DNA of 64,000 nucleotides from Streptomyces rubiginosohelvolus. GTDB taxonomy: Bacteria; Actinomycetota; Actinomycetes; Streptomycetales; Streptomycetaceae. Positions 1 through 7,926 of the stretch are shown here, piece by piece (the first letter of the stretch is position 1; each line of letters opens with the position of its first letter). The position numbers and the translations under genes are program-made. Where the stretch lies: assembly GCF_014649875.1 (NCBI RefSeq), contig NZ_BMTW01000001.1, positions 992,001 to 1,056,000 of the forward strand. The letters are read 5' to 3'. The notes below the pieces were generated by a model. The model was given only the letters and a program-made list of their open reading frames with translations. It searched no databases and had not been told where the DNA came from.

Positions 1-2
1 TG

Positions 3-452
3 CACGAGGCGTCCGCGATCGGCGCCGAGGTGTCCCTGTTCACGCGGTGCGGCCTCGACGACGTCGTCCCGTACTCGGTGGAGCGCCGGATCGCCCTGCT
101 GGCCGGTGCGCCGCTCGGGCGCGGTCTGCTGACCGGAGCGTTCTCCCGCCCCGAGGACCTGCCCCCGGGCGACTGGCGGCACACCCAGCCGCGCTTCGCC
201 CCACGGGCCATCCGCCACAACCACGCCCTCGCGCAGGCCGTCGCCCAGGTGGCGGCCCGGCACGAGGCCACCCCCGCGCAGATCGCCCTGGCGTGGCTGC
301 TCCGGCTCGGTGACCACGTGGTGCCGCTGCCCGGCACCCGGGCGTCGTACCACCTCGCGGAAAACCTCGGCGGGGACCGTGTCCGGCTGACCGAACAGGA
401 CCTGACCGACCTGGAGTTCCTGCCCTATCCGGCAGGCTCCGCAGAGGTGTGA
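3..452 (+). CDS. Aldo/keto reductase, C-terminal part (cut by window edge)
   Basis: The frame is open from the window edge, so only about the last 150 residues are present. The segment SLFTRCGLDDVVPYSVERR followed by GAPLGRGLLTG matches the family block that ends in a 'SPLGRGfLTG' strand. The later stretch PAQIALAWLLRLGDHVVPLPGTR is the family's 'iALAWll...vvpIPGTr' NADPH-binding region. Aldo/keto reductases are soluble NADPH-dependent carbonyl reductases with a TIM-barrel fold. The catalytic Tyr and Lys lie upstream of the window. The gene ends 64 bp before the next plus-strand gene and may share its transcript. The substrate cannot be told. Confidence 0.85.
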   Translation, partial: HEASAIGAEVSLFTRCGLDDVVPYSVERRIALLAGAPLGRGLLTGAFSRPEDLPPGDWRHTQPRFAPRAIRHNHALAQAVAQVAARHEATPAQIALAWLLRLGDHVVPLPGTRASYHLAENLGGDRVRLTEQDLTDLEFLPYPAGSAEV

Positions 453-516
453 GCCGGCCCCGGACCCACCCGTGCACCGCTGCCCCTGACCCTCCACCAC
501 TTCTGGAGTTCCTGAC

Positions 517-1761
517 ATGACGACCTCACTGGTACGGCAGGTCCTCCCGCGGCCCCGGCCGCGGGCGGCGACAACCGACGTCCACGGCACCACGGCGTCC
601 GGGTTCGCCTCGGTGCGCCACTTCTTCGAACGGGCCTGCCGGGAAGCGGGCCCGCCCAGATCCCAGGGAGCCGCGCTCGCGGTCGTCCGGGACGGTGAAC
701 TGGTGGTCGACCTGTGGCAGGGCACCGCCGACCCGGTCACCGGGACTCCGTGGACCGGCGACACCCTCGCACCGCTGCTGACGGGCTCCCACTCCGTCCT
801 GGCCACGGCGGTCCTGCTCCTCGCCGACATGGGCGCTCTCGCCCTGGACCGGCCGGTCGCGGAGTACTGGCCGGAGTTCGCGGCGCGCGGCAAGAGCGCG
901 GTGACGCTGCGGGACGTGCTGACCTTCACCGCCCGGCTCCCGGCCATGGAGGCGGGGCTCGACCAGCGGGACGTGGAGAACCCGCGCATGATGGCCGCGC
1001 TCCTCGAACTGCACAGCCAGGAGGACGACCCCCGTGCCGGGGGCGTGCTGCACGGCCCGTGGACGGCGGGGTGGATCGTCGCGGAGGTGGTCCGCCGGGT
1101 GGACGGCCGCGATCTCGACCTGTTCTTCCTGGAGGAGATCGCCGGGCCACTGGGCCTGGACGTCCACTTCGGCCTCGTACCCGACCAACTGCCGCACACC
1201 GCACGTATCTCGTACGGGGCGGACTTCCGCTCCCGTTTCCCGGCCCCGGACGGCGGCCAGGACAGCGGCGCGGCGGACCTGTGCGAGCGGGTGTGGAACA
1301 ACCCGTGCCCTTTCCCGGCGGACGCCGGGGTCTGGAGCGAGAGCCGGCGGCGCTACGCGCTCATCCCCTCCCTGGGGGCGTACGCGTCGGCCCGCGGCCT
1401 GGCGCGACTGCAGGGCGTCCTGGCCGCCGACGCCGTACGGGCTCCGGGCGAGGAGCCGCTGCTCCTGTCGCGCCGCACGCTCGACCAGGCGCGGAGCTTC
1501 TGGGTCGAGGGCCTGGACCCGCTGCTCGGCGGGGTCAGCGCCTACGGCGAAGGCGGCCTCCAACTCCTCGACGACGGGCTGCACCCGGCCGTCCGCTCGG
1601 GCGCCTTCGGCCACCAGGGCCCCGGCGGGATCGCCTGTCAGTCCTGGCCCCTGGCCCGGACCGGCGCCGCCTGGGTCCGCGGCCGGCTGACGGCGGGCCC
1701 GGGCGCCCGGCTCCTGGACGAGGTGGCCGACGCGGTGGACCGGACGCTGCGGGCGAGGTGA
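517..1761 (+). CDS. Beta-lactamase-fold (class C/esterase-like) protein with degenerate catalytic motifs
   Basis: The 414-residue protein has the layout of serine hydrolases of the beta-lactamase/EstB family: the 'gaalaVvrdGelVvDlwqG' strand pair near residues 51-70, the helix TAVLLLADMGALALDRPVAEYWPEF, WTAGWIVAEVVRRVDGR, and a C-terminal FGHQGPGG loop. The active members carry SxxK on the first helix. Here the aligned residues are T89-G-S-H92, so both the Ser and the Lys appear to be replaced. The Tyr of the second motif also aligns with His. It may therefore bind but not hydrolyse a ligand. Ser91 sits two residues away and could serve if the alignment is shifted. The start ATG at 517 lies 64 bp after the reductase gene. 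Confidence 0.8.
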   Translation: MTTSLVRQVLPRPRPRAATTDVHGTTASGFASVRHFFERACREAGPPRSQGAALAVVRDGELVVDLWQGTADPVTGTPWTGDTLAPLLTGSHSVLATAVLLLADMGALALDRPVAEYWPEFAARGKSAVTLRDVLTFTARLPAMEAGLDQRDVENPRMMAALLELHSQEDDPRAGGVLHGPWTAGWIVAEVVRRVDGRDLDLFFLEEIAGPLGLDVHFGLVPDQLPHTARISYGADFRSRFPAPDGGQDSGAADLCERVWNNPCPFPADAGVWSESRRRYALIPSLGAYASARGLARLQGVLAADAVRAPGEEPLLLSRRTLDQARSFWVEGLDPLLGGVSAYGEGGLQLLDDGLHPAVRSGAFGHQGPGGIACQSWPLARTGAAWVRGRLTAGPGARLLDEVADAVDRTLRAR

Positions 1762-1813
1762 GGAGACCGCCGGGTCACCGGCGGGAGCGGCGTGAGACGG
1801 ACCCCGGCCGCCG

Positions 1814-2428
1814 TCAGGCCGGGGACCGTCCGCTCTCCGCCTGCGGGGACTCCCGGCCGTCCTGGCCGCCTCCCTCATGCCGATCCGCGGCGAGGCCGTG
1901 CAGGACGACGTCCCAGACGGAGTCCCGGGCCACGGGCGTGCCGTGGGCGGCCATCGCGCCCTCCGCCAGGTGCGCCAGCATGACCTCCGCCTCCTCGGGC
2001 GCGACGCCCGGGCGGAGCGACCGGGCACGGTGGGCCCGGTCGAGGAGGGCACGGAGGACGGGCAGCCAGGTCTCGGCCAACGGCGGTGCGCTGTCCGGCG
2101 GATCGGCTTCCAGGCGGCGCACGGCGCGGACGAAGCGGTCCTCGTGCGCCAGCCGGGCCAGTGTGCCGATCAGGGCCCGCAGCCCTCGTAACGGGTCCGC
2201 GGCGGGGGCGAGTTCCGCCAGGGAGCGGCCGAAGCGCGCACGTCCGGTGACGCACACCTCCTCGGCCAGGGCGGTCTTGTTCCGGAAATGGAAGGTCAGA
2301 GCACCGATCGAGGTCTCGGCCCGCCCGGCCACCCGCTGGAGGGAGGCGCCCTCGTAACCACGCTCGGCGAACTCCTCGGCCGCCGCCTCCAGCACGGCCT
2401 GACGGGTCTTGGCCGCCCGTTCCTGCAT
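1814..2428 (-). CDS. TetR-family transcriptional regulator
   Basis: The N-terminal 60 residues are a TetR helix-turn-helix: TRQAVLEAAAEEFAERGYEGASLQRVAGRAETSIGALTFHF, ending in FHFRNKTALAEEV. This resembles the DNA-binding region of gamma-butyrolactone-receptor-like repressors, although GALTFHF differs from the usual GALYFHF. The C-terminal ligand domain is variable. I chose ATG 2428 because AAGGAG stands about eight bases before it; an in-frame start at 2461 lacks such a site. The gene is divergent from the transposase-like gene at 2541, so it may control that promoter and the neighbouring pathway. The product is 204 residues long. The ligand is unknown. Confidence 0.85.
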   Translation of the reverse strand: MQERAAKTRQAVLEAAAEEFAERGYEGASLQRVAGRAETSIGALTFHFRNKTALAEEVCVTGRARFGRSLAELAPAADPLRGLRALIGTLARLAHEDRFVRAVRRLEADPPDSAPPLAETWLPVLRALLDRAHRARSLRPGVAPEEAEVMLAHLAEGAMAAHGTPVARDSVWDVVLHGLAADRHEGGGQDGRESPQAESGRSPA

Positions 2429-2540
2429 GCGCCTTCTCCTTGAACCTCGGCAAGTCGTCACTCTCCCCCCTCAGAAATATAACGAACATTCTCTATGTTT
2501 GTTAGTCTGCTCAGCGACGCTCACCTGGGAGGGACTTGCA

Positions 2541-3665
2541 GTGACGACGATGCACGAAACGCCCGAGATGGCGACGGGCCGAGCGCTGGACGACCTGTCC
2601 CGCCTCCTCTTCGGCCCCTTGCACCGCTCCGACCAGCAGCGCTGGGGGCACGTGTACTTACAGGGCCTGCTGCGCACGCACGGCAAGAAGACCGTGCGCC
2701 GCATGGCGGCCACCGTGACCGGCTCCGAGGCGACGTCGTCGTCGCTGCACCAGTTCGTGAACGCCAGCCCCTGGGAGTGGGCCCCGGTCCGCGGCCGGCT
2801 GGCCCGCTGGGCCACCCGGTCGCTGCCGGTGCGCAGCTGGACCCTGGCACCGACGGTGCTGCCCAAGCGGGGCGACCACTCGCCCGGCGTGCACCAGCGC
2901 TTCCTGCCGGAGCCGGGGCGCACCGTCAACTGCCAACTGGGGCTGGGCCTCTTCCTGAACACCGGGCAGGCGCACCTCCCGGTCGACTGGCGGCTCTTCC
3001 TGCCGCCCCGGTTCCTGCAGGACCCCGCCGTACGGGACCGGGCGAAGATCCCCGCGACGGCCCGGCCGCAGTCGCTGGGGGACCATGCCCTGCACCTGGT
3101 CCAGGAGATGACGTCCTGGACGGACGGGGAGACCGCCCCCGTGGTGGCCGACCTGACGACCCTGTGCGACATCGCACCGCTGGCGCGGCGACTCCAGGGC
3201 AGCGGGCACTCCTTCGTGCTCGCCATCCCGGGCCAGACCGCCATCGGCGGAGCCGAACTGCCGCCGGGAGAGCGGCCGTCGGCGCGTGCGCTGCTGGCGC
3301 GCCACGGAGTACGGCACCCTGCGGGCGCGGGCCGCGGGATCATCTCGTACGAGACGCCCGTGCACGGACTCCGCCCGAGCGGCGAGAACACCCGGGGGCC
3401 AGGCCGGCTGCTGGCCGAGTGGGACGCGGACGCGGGGCGGCCGGGCCGGATCTGGCTGACGAACATCACCGACCGCCATCCGGCCGAACTGCTGGAGCTG
3501 GCCCGCTCACCCCAGGGCGCGCGGTCCGCGGTCCGGCGCATGGGCGAGGACTTCGGCCTGCTGGACTTCGAGGGCCGCTCCTTCCCCGGCTGGCACCGGC
3601 ACATGACGCTCGTCTCGGCCGCTTACACGTGCGGCCTCCTGGAGGACACACTCCCTAAAATTTAA
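2541..3665 (+). CDS. IS701-type transposase-like protein, probably domesticated
   Basis: The 374-residue protein aligns with IS701-family DDE transposases: the block TVLPKRGDHSPGVHQRF, the strand VVADLTTLCD (second Asp, D204) and LLDFEGRSFPGWHRHMTL (Glu, E344). In active enzymes the first block begins with two aspartates before 'T-PKKG'. Here the residues are Ala103-Pro104, so the first catalytic acid is missing. I saw no terminal inverted repeats or target duplication. GTG 2541 is chosen because GGAGGG lies seven bases upstream. Codon 40 is TTA (2658-2660), which makes translation dependent on the rare bldA tRNA. Position between two regulators suggests a retained regulatory or DNA-binding role. 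This is inference. Confidence 0.8.
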   Translation: MTTMHETPEMATGRALDDLSRLLFGPLHRSDQQRWGHVYLQGLLRTHGKKTVRRMAATVTGSEATSSSLHQFVNASPWEWAPVRGRLARWATRSLPVRSWTLAPTVLPKRGDHSPGVHQRFLPEPGRTVNCQLGLGLFLNTGQAHLPVDWRLFLPPRFLQDPAVRDRAKIPATARPQSLGDHALHLVQEMTSWTDGETAPVVADLTTLCDIAPLARRLQGSGHSFVLAIPGQTAIGGAELPPGERPSARALLARHGVRHPAGAGRGIISYETPVHGLRPSGENTRGPGRLLAEWDADAGRPGRIWLTNITDRHPAELLELARSPQGARSAVRRMGEDFGLLDFEGRSFPGWHRHMTLVSAAYTCGLLEDTLPKI

Positions 3666-3728
3666 TTGCGCATACAAGTAAATACCGGACCAGAGTCCTT
3701 CTCGCGGGCACCGACACTCCCCAGATGA

Positions 3729-3744
3729 TTGCATGGGCATGTAT
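3729..3744. promoter_or_regulatory. Candidate MarR operator before the marR-like gene
   Basis: TTGCATGGGCATGTAT matches 11 of 16 positions of the strongest site at 4349-4366 and holds the inner inverted pair CATG-GG-CATG. It ends 36 bases before the MarR start codon, where it would give autorepression. Read together with five similar sites in the window. Binding itself is inferred. Confidence 0.5.
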
Positions 3745-3780
3745 CTTGTTGGTATCGCAGTCGAGAAGGGGAGCCGTTCC

Positions 3781-4224
3781 ATGACGATCAACCAGCAGCC
3801 ACGCGCCGCCTCCGATCAGACCATGTGGGAGGCCGTTCTCGGCCTGCACGCCTTCGTGGAACGCCAGCTCGCCCACACCCTCCAGCGCCGCTACGGGGTC
3901 GGCCTGTCCGAATACCGGGCCCTGGAGACCCTCCACCAGGCCGAGAAGGGCGAGTGCCGCATGCAGGAGCTGGCGGACCACATCGGACTGGGCCAGAGTT
4001 CGGTGACGCGCCTGGTGGGACGGCTCGACAGCGCCGGCTACGCCTACAAGGACAACTGCGCCGACGACAAGCGCGGCGTGTTCGCCGTCATCACCGAGGA
4101 AGGCCGCAAGCGCTACCAGGAAGCCCGCGCCACGTACGCCGACGTCCTCAGCTCGGCCCTCAACACCGCGAGCGCCGACGCCCAGCTCGCCCGGGCGGTG
4201 CAGGCGCTGCGCAGCGCCGCCTGA
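3781..4224 (+). CDS. MarR-family transcriptional regulator
   Basis: The 147-residue protein has the MarR winged-helix layout: dimerisation helix (VLGLHAFVERQLAHTL), recognition region MQELADHIGLGQSSVTRLVGRLDSAGY and wing DNCADDKRGVFAVITEEGR. It carries two cysteines, Cys59 before the HTH and Cys93 in the wing, which would allow thiol-based sensing as in other redox-responsive MarR proteins. That is inference. GGGGAG stands before ATG 3781. An inverted motif in its own promoter recurs before the biosynthetic operon (4349-4366), the deaminase (15569-15586) and the FrnE/OYE pair (17450-17530), so it is the best candidate for their common repressor. Confidence 0.9.
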   Translation: MTINQQPRAASDQTMWEAVLGLHAFVERQLAHTLQRRYGVGLSEYRALETLHQAEKGECRMQELADHIGLGQSSVTRLVGRLDSAGYAYKDNCADDKRGVFAVITEEGRKRYQEARATYADVLSSALNTASADAQLARAVQALRSAA

Positions 4225-4348
4225 CGCGTCCGGAGCGACGGCGGGAGGCGGTCGGGGCAACCCGGCCGCCTCCCGCCGTCTTTTGCATGTTCGGGCTTCC
4301 CGCGAAGCCGACAGGGGTGTGGCCTGGATCACGCGAACAGTCAATCTA

Positions 4349-4366
4349 TTTGCTTGACCATGCAAA
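4349..4366. promoter_or_regulatory. Candidate MarR operator before the biosynthetic operon
   Basis: TTTGCTTGACCATGCAAA is an 18-bp inverted repeat with seven of nine pairs matching. It is the best copy of the motif TTGCnTGnnCATGCAA found across this region. It lies about 130 bases before the first operon gene. The leader between contains short imperfect repeats of TCGCAG and GGATC. Confidence 0.6.
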
Positions 4367-4495
4367 CAGAAACCCATAGGTTCTCTCTCGTAGCCAGATC
4401 TCGCGGCCTCGCAGCCGGATCTCGCAGTCGGACCGTGCGGCTCGATCCCACGGCCGGATCCCGCCGTGAGATCGCCCATCCACCGAGGGGGACCG

Positions 4496-5983
4496 TTGCC
4501 ATCGCCTCGCCTGTTACAGGCCTTCAGCAGACACGTACGGGAACAGCCCGGCAGCACCGCGCTCGTCGCCTCCGGCGAGCGGGTCACCTACGCGGAGCTG
4601 GAGCGGCTGACCCGCCGCGCCGCCGCAGACCTGGACGGCGCCGGCTTCGGATCCGTCCGCGCCCTGTGCGTCCCGGCCCACAAGTCGCCGGAGACCATCG
4701 CCCTGCTGCTGGCGGCCTGGCGCCAGGGGATCAACACCCTGGTCCCCTCCCCCGGCCTGGGCGCCGCCGCCCTGGCCACGCTCACCGCCCAGGCCCACGG
4801 CCCGCTGACCGCCACGGCGGTCCCCGGAGGCGGGGTGACCCTGTCGCGGGAGGAGACCGACCCCTCGGCCGCGGACGGCTTCAGCATCCCCGACCCCGCG
4901 GAGTCGCTGCTGACCCTCACCACCTCCGGGTCCACCGGCGTACCCAAGCTCGTCCCGGTCCGCACCGAGGCCTTCGACCGGTTCGCCGACTGGGCCACGG
5001 GGAAGTTCGGGCTCGACGCCTCGACCCGGGCCCTGAGCTTCTCACCGCTCAACTTCGACCTCGCGCTCCTCGACGTCTGGACGGTCCTGGAGGCCGGCGG
5101 CACGGTCGTGCTGGCCGACGCCGGGGCGAGCGGGGACGCCGGCTACCTGCGCGAGCTGGCCCTCGACAACGAGGTGACCCTCGTCCAGGGCGTGCCCCTG
5201 CTGCACCGGCTGCTCGCCTCGGACGGCGCCCGCTACCCGGCGGTCCGTACGGTCGTCTTCACCGGGGAGGCCGTCTCCGAGCAGGGGCTGCGGGACACGT
5301 TCGCCGCCTGCCCGGGCGCCCGCTTCCACAACGTCTTCGGCTGCACCGAGACCAACGACAGCTTCATCGAGGACATCGACCCGGTCGCGTACGTCCATCC
5401 GCTGCCCATCGGCACCCCGATCGAGGGCACCGACGCGGTGCTGCTGATCGACGGCCCCGGGGGCAGCGAGGTCCTCCAGGGCCCCGGCACCGGTGAACTG
5501 CTGGTGCACACCCCCTTCCAGACCCGCGGCTATCTCGAACAGGCCCGCAACGCCCGCGCGTTCATGCCCGACCCGCGCGGCGGCGGCGCCGTGTTCTACC
5601 GCACCGGGGACCTCGTCCACCGCGACGCCGACGGCCGCCACTTCCTCCAGGGACGCACGGACTTCCAGGTCAAGGTGCGCGGCGTGCGCACCAACACCCT
5701 GGAGGTCGAGACCGTCCTCGGCGCCCACCCGGACGTCGTCGAGGCCTGTGTCGTCGCCCTGCCCTGCCCCGAGGCCGGCAACCGGCTGCACGCCGAAGTG
5801 GTGCGCCGGGACGGGGCCTCCCTCAGCTCGCTGGGACTGCGGGCGTACGCGGCGAAGCACCTGCCGCGGCACGCCGTGCCCAGCTCGGTCGGGCTCGCCG
5901 GCACACCGCTGCCGAAGACCCCGACCGGCAAGCCCGACCGTAACTCGATCAAGAACACCCGACTGAACGGAGAAACCTCATGA
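4496..5983 (+). CDS. Stand-alone adenylation enzyme (amino-acid or acid:carrier-protein ligase)
   Basis: This is an ANL-superfamily enzyme of about 495 residues that activates a carboxylic or amino acid as the AMP ester and loads it on a carrier protein. Visible core motifs are LTTSGSTGVPKLVP (phosphate loop), NFDLALLDVW, FGCTETND (the NxxGxTE position), YRTGDLV, GRTDFQVKVRGVR (hinge) and PKTPTGKPDRNSI near the C-terminus, whose Lys is the adenylation lysine. It has no condensation or carrier domain of its own. The carrier gene overlaps its stop codon by four bases, so the two are surely partners. I favour TTG 4496, which has GAGGGG five bases upstream; GTG 4466 in the same frame lacks a ribosome site. 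The substrate is not readable by eye. Confidence 0.9.
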   Translation: MPSPRLLQAFSRHVREQPGSTALVASGERVTYAELERLTRRAAADLDGAGFGSVRALCVPAHKSPETIALLLAAWRQGINTLVPSPGLGAAALATLTAQAHGPLTATAVPGGGVTLSREETDPSAADGFSIPDPAESLLTLTTSGSTGVPKLVPVRTEAFDRFADWATGKFGLDASTRALSFSPLNFDLALLDVWTVLEAGGTVVLADAGASGDAGYLRELALDNEVTLVQGVPLLHRLLASDGARYPAVRTVVFTGEAVSEQGLRDTFAACPGARFHNVFGCTETNDSFIEDIDPVAYVHPLPIGTPIEGTDAVLLIDGPGGSEVLQGPGTGELLVHTPFQTRGYLEQARNARAFMPDPRGGGAVFYRTGDLVHRDADGRHFLQGRTDFQVKVRGVRTNTLEVETVLGAHPDVVEACVVALPCPEAGNRLHAEVVRRDGASLSSLGLRAYAAKHLPRHAVPSSVGLAGTPLPKTPTGKPDRNSIKNTRLNGETS

Positions 5984-6240
5984 GCACCGCTGCCGCCGAC
6001 CCGATCCGCGCCTACATCGTCAGCGAGTTCCTCGCCGGCGAGGACGCCGAGGACCTGACCGACGACTTCGACCTCATCGAGAGCACGGTCGTCAACAGCC
6101 TCGGCCTGGTCCGCCTCATCTCCTGGATATCCGAGACCTACCGCATCCCCGTCGACGACATCCCCCTGGAGCCGGCCGCCTACCGCACGCTCGCGGACAT
6201 CCGCGGCTTCGTCGAGAAGGCCGCCCCGGCCTCCGTCTGA
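5980..6240 (+). CDS. Acyl/peptidyl carrier protein
   Basis: The 86-residue acidic protein has the four-helix carrier layout, with the phosphopantetheine site in STVVNSLGLVRLISWI. The serine is present, but the residue before it is Asn instead of the usual Asp of the 'DSL' signature. Its start overlaps the adenylation gene by four bases (ATGA), implying coupled translation and a one-to-one partnership. The Sfp-type transferase at 9827 in the same operon presumably adds the phosphopantetheine arm. The loaded intermediate would then be presented to the dehydrogenase and transglutaminase-like proteins downstream. Confidence 0.9.
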   Translation: MSTAAADPIRAYIVSEFLAGEDAEDLTDDFDLIESTVVNSLGLVRLISWISETYRIPVDDIPLEPAAYRTLADIRGFVEKAAPASV

Positions 6241-6320
6241 CCCCCACGGTCCACCGCAGCGCCGCCCTCCCCCCACGGTCCAGCACACGTCCAGAACACA
6301 ACGATGACAGGAGTACTCCC

Positions 6321-6695
6321 ATGATCGTCCGTTCTCTCTCCGACGTCCCCGCGGTCGAGTGGGGCAGCGGCACCAGCCACCGCCTGCTCACCGAAGCCGA
6401 CGGAATGGGCTTCACCGTCTGCGAGACGCTGGTCCGCAGAGGCACCTCCAGCGGACTGCAGTACCTCGGCCACCTGGAGGCCTGCTACTGCATAGGCGGC
6501 TCGGGCGAGGTCGTCACCACCGAAGGCGTCCGCCACAAGATCAAGACCGGCACCATCTACGCCCTGGACCAGCACGACGCCCACCACCTCCTCGCCTCCG
6601 ACGACGAGGACCTCCTCCTCGTCTCCGTCTTCAGCCCGGCGCTGCGGGGCGACGAGAAGCACTCGCTCTCCGAGGACGGCTTCTCCCGCTACTGA
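6321..6695 (+). CDS. Ectoine synthase-like (EctC family) cupin cyclase
   Basis: The 124-residue protein matches ectoine synthase along its length: MIVRSL at the start, DGMGFTVCET, YLGHLEACYCIGGSGEV and GTIYALDQHDAHHLL. The iron ligands known in EctC correspond here to Glu53, Tyr80 and His88, all present. EctC closes N-acetyl-diaminobutyrate to the cyclic amidine ectoine; family enzymes can also cyclise glutamine to a pyrroline amidine. No ectA, ectB or ectD gene is nearby. The gene lies 80 bp after the carrier-protein gene in one operon. I infer that it makes a cyclic amidine or related ring in a secondary metabolite, not osmolyte ectoine. Confidence 0.85.
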   Translation: MIVRSLSDVPAVEWGSGTSHRLLTEADGMGFTVCETLVRRGTSSGLQYLGHLEACYCIGGSGEVVTTEGVRHKIKTGTIYALDQHDAHHLLASDDEDLLLVSVFSPALRGDEKHSLSEDGFSRY

Positions 6696-6780
6696 TCACC
6701 GCCGCCGGGTGCGGGGCCGCGACGGCGCGGCCCCGCACCCGGCTCACCCCGCGACCGGCGAAAGGCAAGGCAGAGCCCTC

Positions 6781-7911
6781 ATGGCAGCAGAGAAGGACAC
6801 GGACACCTACGGCATCACAGCGCCGTACGGCGACGAGCTGAACGACGACGTCGCCCGCTGGGACCGGGCCGGCGAGTTCCCGCACGAGAAGTGGAAGCCG
6901 CTCCAGCGCTCGGGCCTCTTCACCCTCCCCTTCGCCCCGGAGTACGGCGGCGCCGGCCGGACGCTCACCGAGACCATGTCCGCGCTGGAGGGCCTCGGCC
7001 ACACCAGCCGGGACGCCGGCCTCAACTTCTCGGCGTCCACGCAGATCGTCAGCGTCGGCATCCCGCTCCAGGCGTTCGGCTCCGAGGAGCTGCGCTCGCG
7101 GTACCTGCCGCGGGTGACCTCCGGCGAGGCCATCACCGCGCACGCGATCACCGAGCCGAGCCACGGCTCGGACGTCATGAACATCCGGACCACCGCGGTC
7201 CGCGAGGGCGACGAGTACGTGATCGACGGCGGCAAGATGTTCATCACCAACGCCCCCGTCGCCGACCTCTTCCTCCTCTACGTCCGTACCGGCAAGCCGG
7301 GCGCCTTCGGACTCAGCACCTTCCTGGCCGAGCGCTCCACGCCCGGCCTGAGGATCGGCGAGCCGCTGGAGACGATGGGGCTGCGCACCTCCCCGATCAG
7401 CGAGGTCACGCTGGAGAACGTCCGGCTGCCCGCCGCCAACCGGCTGGGCAGCGAGGGCGCCGGCTTCCTGATCATGGACTACGTGATGAAGCGGGAGGTC
7501 CTCTTCTCCTTCGCCGTCAACCTCGGCGAGATGACCCACCGCCTCAAGCGGGTCGTCGAACACGCCACCACGCGGCAGCAGTTCGGCAGCGCGATCGGCA
7601 AGAACCAGGCGGTCTCGCACAAGATCGCGGACATGAGGATCGCGGTGGAGACGGCCCGGAAGTGGCTGTACGACACCGGGCGCAAGGTCGAGCAGGGCAC
7701 GGACGCATCGCTGGACGTGGCCGCCACCAAGATCGTGGTCAGCGAGGCCAACCAGCTCACCGCCCGGCACGCCGTCCAGATCTTCGGCGCCCGCGGCTAT
7801 CTGACGGACACCGGCATCGAGCGCGAGCTGCGCAACGCCACCTCCGGCTCCATCTACTCCGGCACCAACGAGATCCAGCGCAACTGCATCGCCGCCCTGA
7901 TGGGCCTGTGA
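6781..7911 (+). CDS. Acyl-CoA dehydrogenase-family flavoprotein
   Basis: The 376-residue protein shows the family signature blocks: HAITEPSHGSDV (FAD-binding), GGKMFITNA, the ATTRQQFGSAIGKNQAVSHKIADM helices and the C-terminal SGSIYSGTNEIQRN. Such enzymes desaturate the alpha-beta bond of acyl thioesters, and carrier-protein versions oxidise prolyl-S-carrier to pyrroles. In medium-chain enzymes the C-terminal motif is YEGT with the catalytic Glu; here it is Ser360. Glu239, in the helix where isovaleryl-CoA dehydrogenase holds its base, is the nearest alternative. ATG 6781 is preceded by a weak AAGGCAAGG site. With the adenylation enzyme and carrier it forms the loading-and-oxidation core of the operon. 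Confidence 0.88.
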   Translation: MAAEKDTDTYGITAPYGDELNDDVARWDRAGEFPHEKWKPLQRSGLFTLPFAPEYGGAGRTLTETMSALEGLGHTSRDAGLNFSASTQIVSVGIPLQAFGSEELRSRYLPRVTSGEAITAHAITEPSHGSDVMNIRTTAVREGDEYVIDGGKMFITNAPVADLFLLYVRTGKPGAFGLSTFLAERSTPGLRIGEPLETMGLRTSPISEVTLENVRLPAANRLGSEGAGFLIMDYVMKREVLFSFAVNLGEMTHRLKRVVEHATTRQQFGSAIGKNQAVSHKIADMRIAVETARKWLYDTGRKVEQGTDASLDVAATKIVVSEANQLTARHAVQIFGARGYLTDTGIERELRNATSGSIYSGTNEIQRNCIAALMGL

Positions 7912-7926
7912 CGAGAGGCATCCGCC

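Noticed and set aside
526..2052. Minus-strand frame opposite the beta-lactamase-like gene
   Set aside because: Arg/Ala-rich antisense translation with no family features; the plus-strand gene explains the region.
2541..3665. Active insertion sequence
   Set aside because: A catalytic Asp is lost, and I saw no terminal inverted repeats or flanking duplication.
4354..5496. Plus-strand frame overlapping the adenylation gene in another phase
   Set aside because: Arg/Pro/Gly-rich out-of-frame translation; the adenylation motifs lie in the other frame.
6321..6695. Ectoine biosynthesis operon
   Set aside because: Only an EctC-like gene is present; ectA, ectB and ectD are absent, and the context is a carrier-protein pathway.
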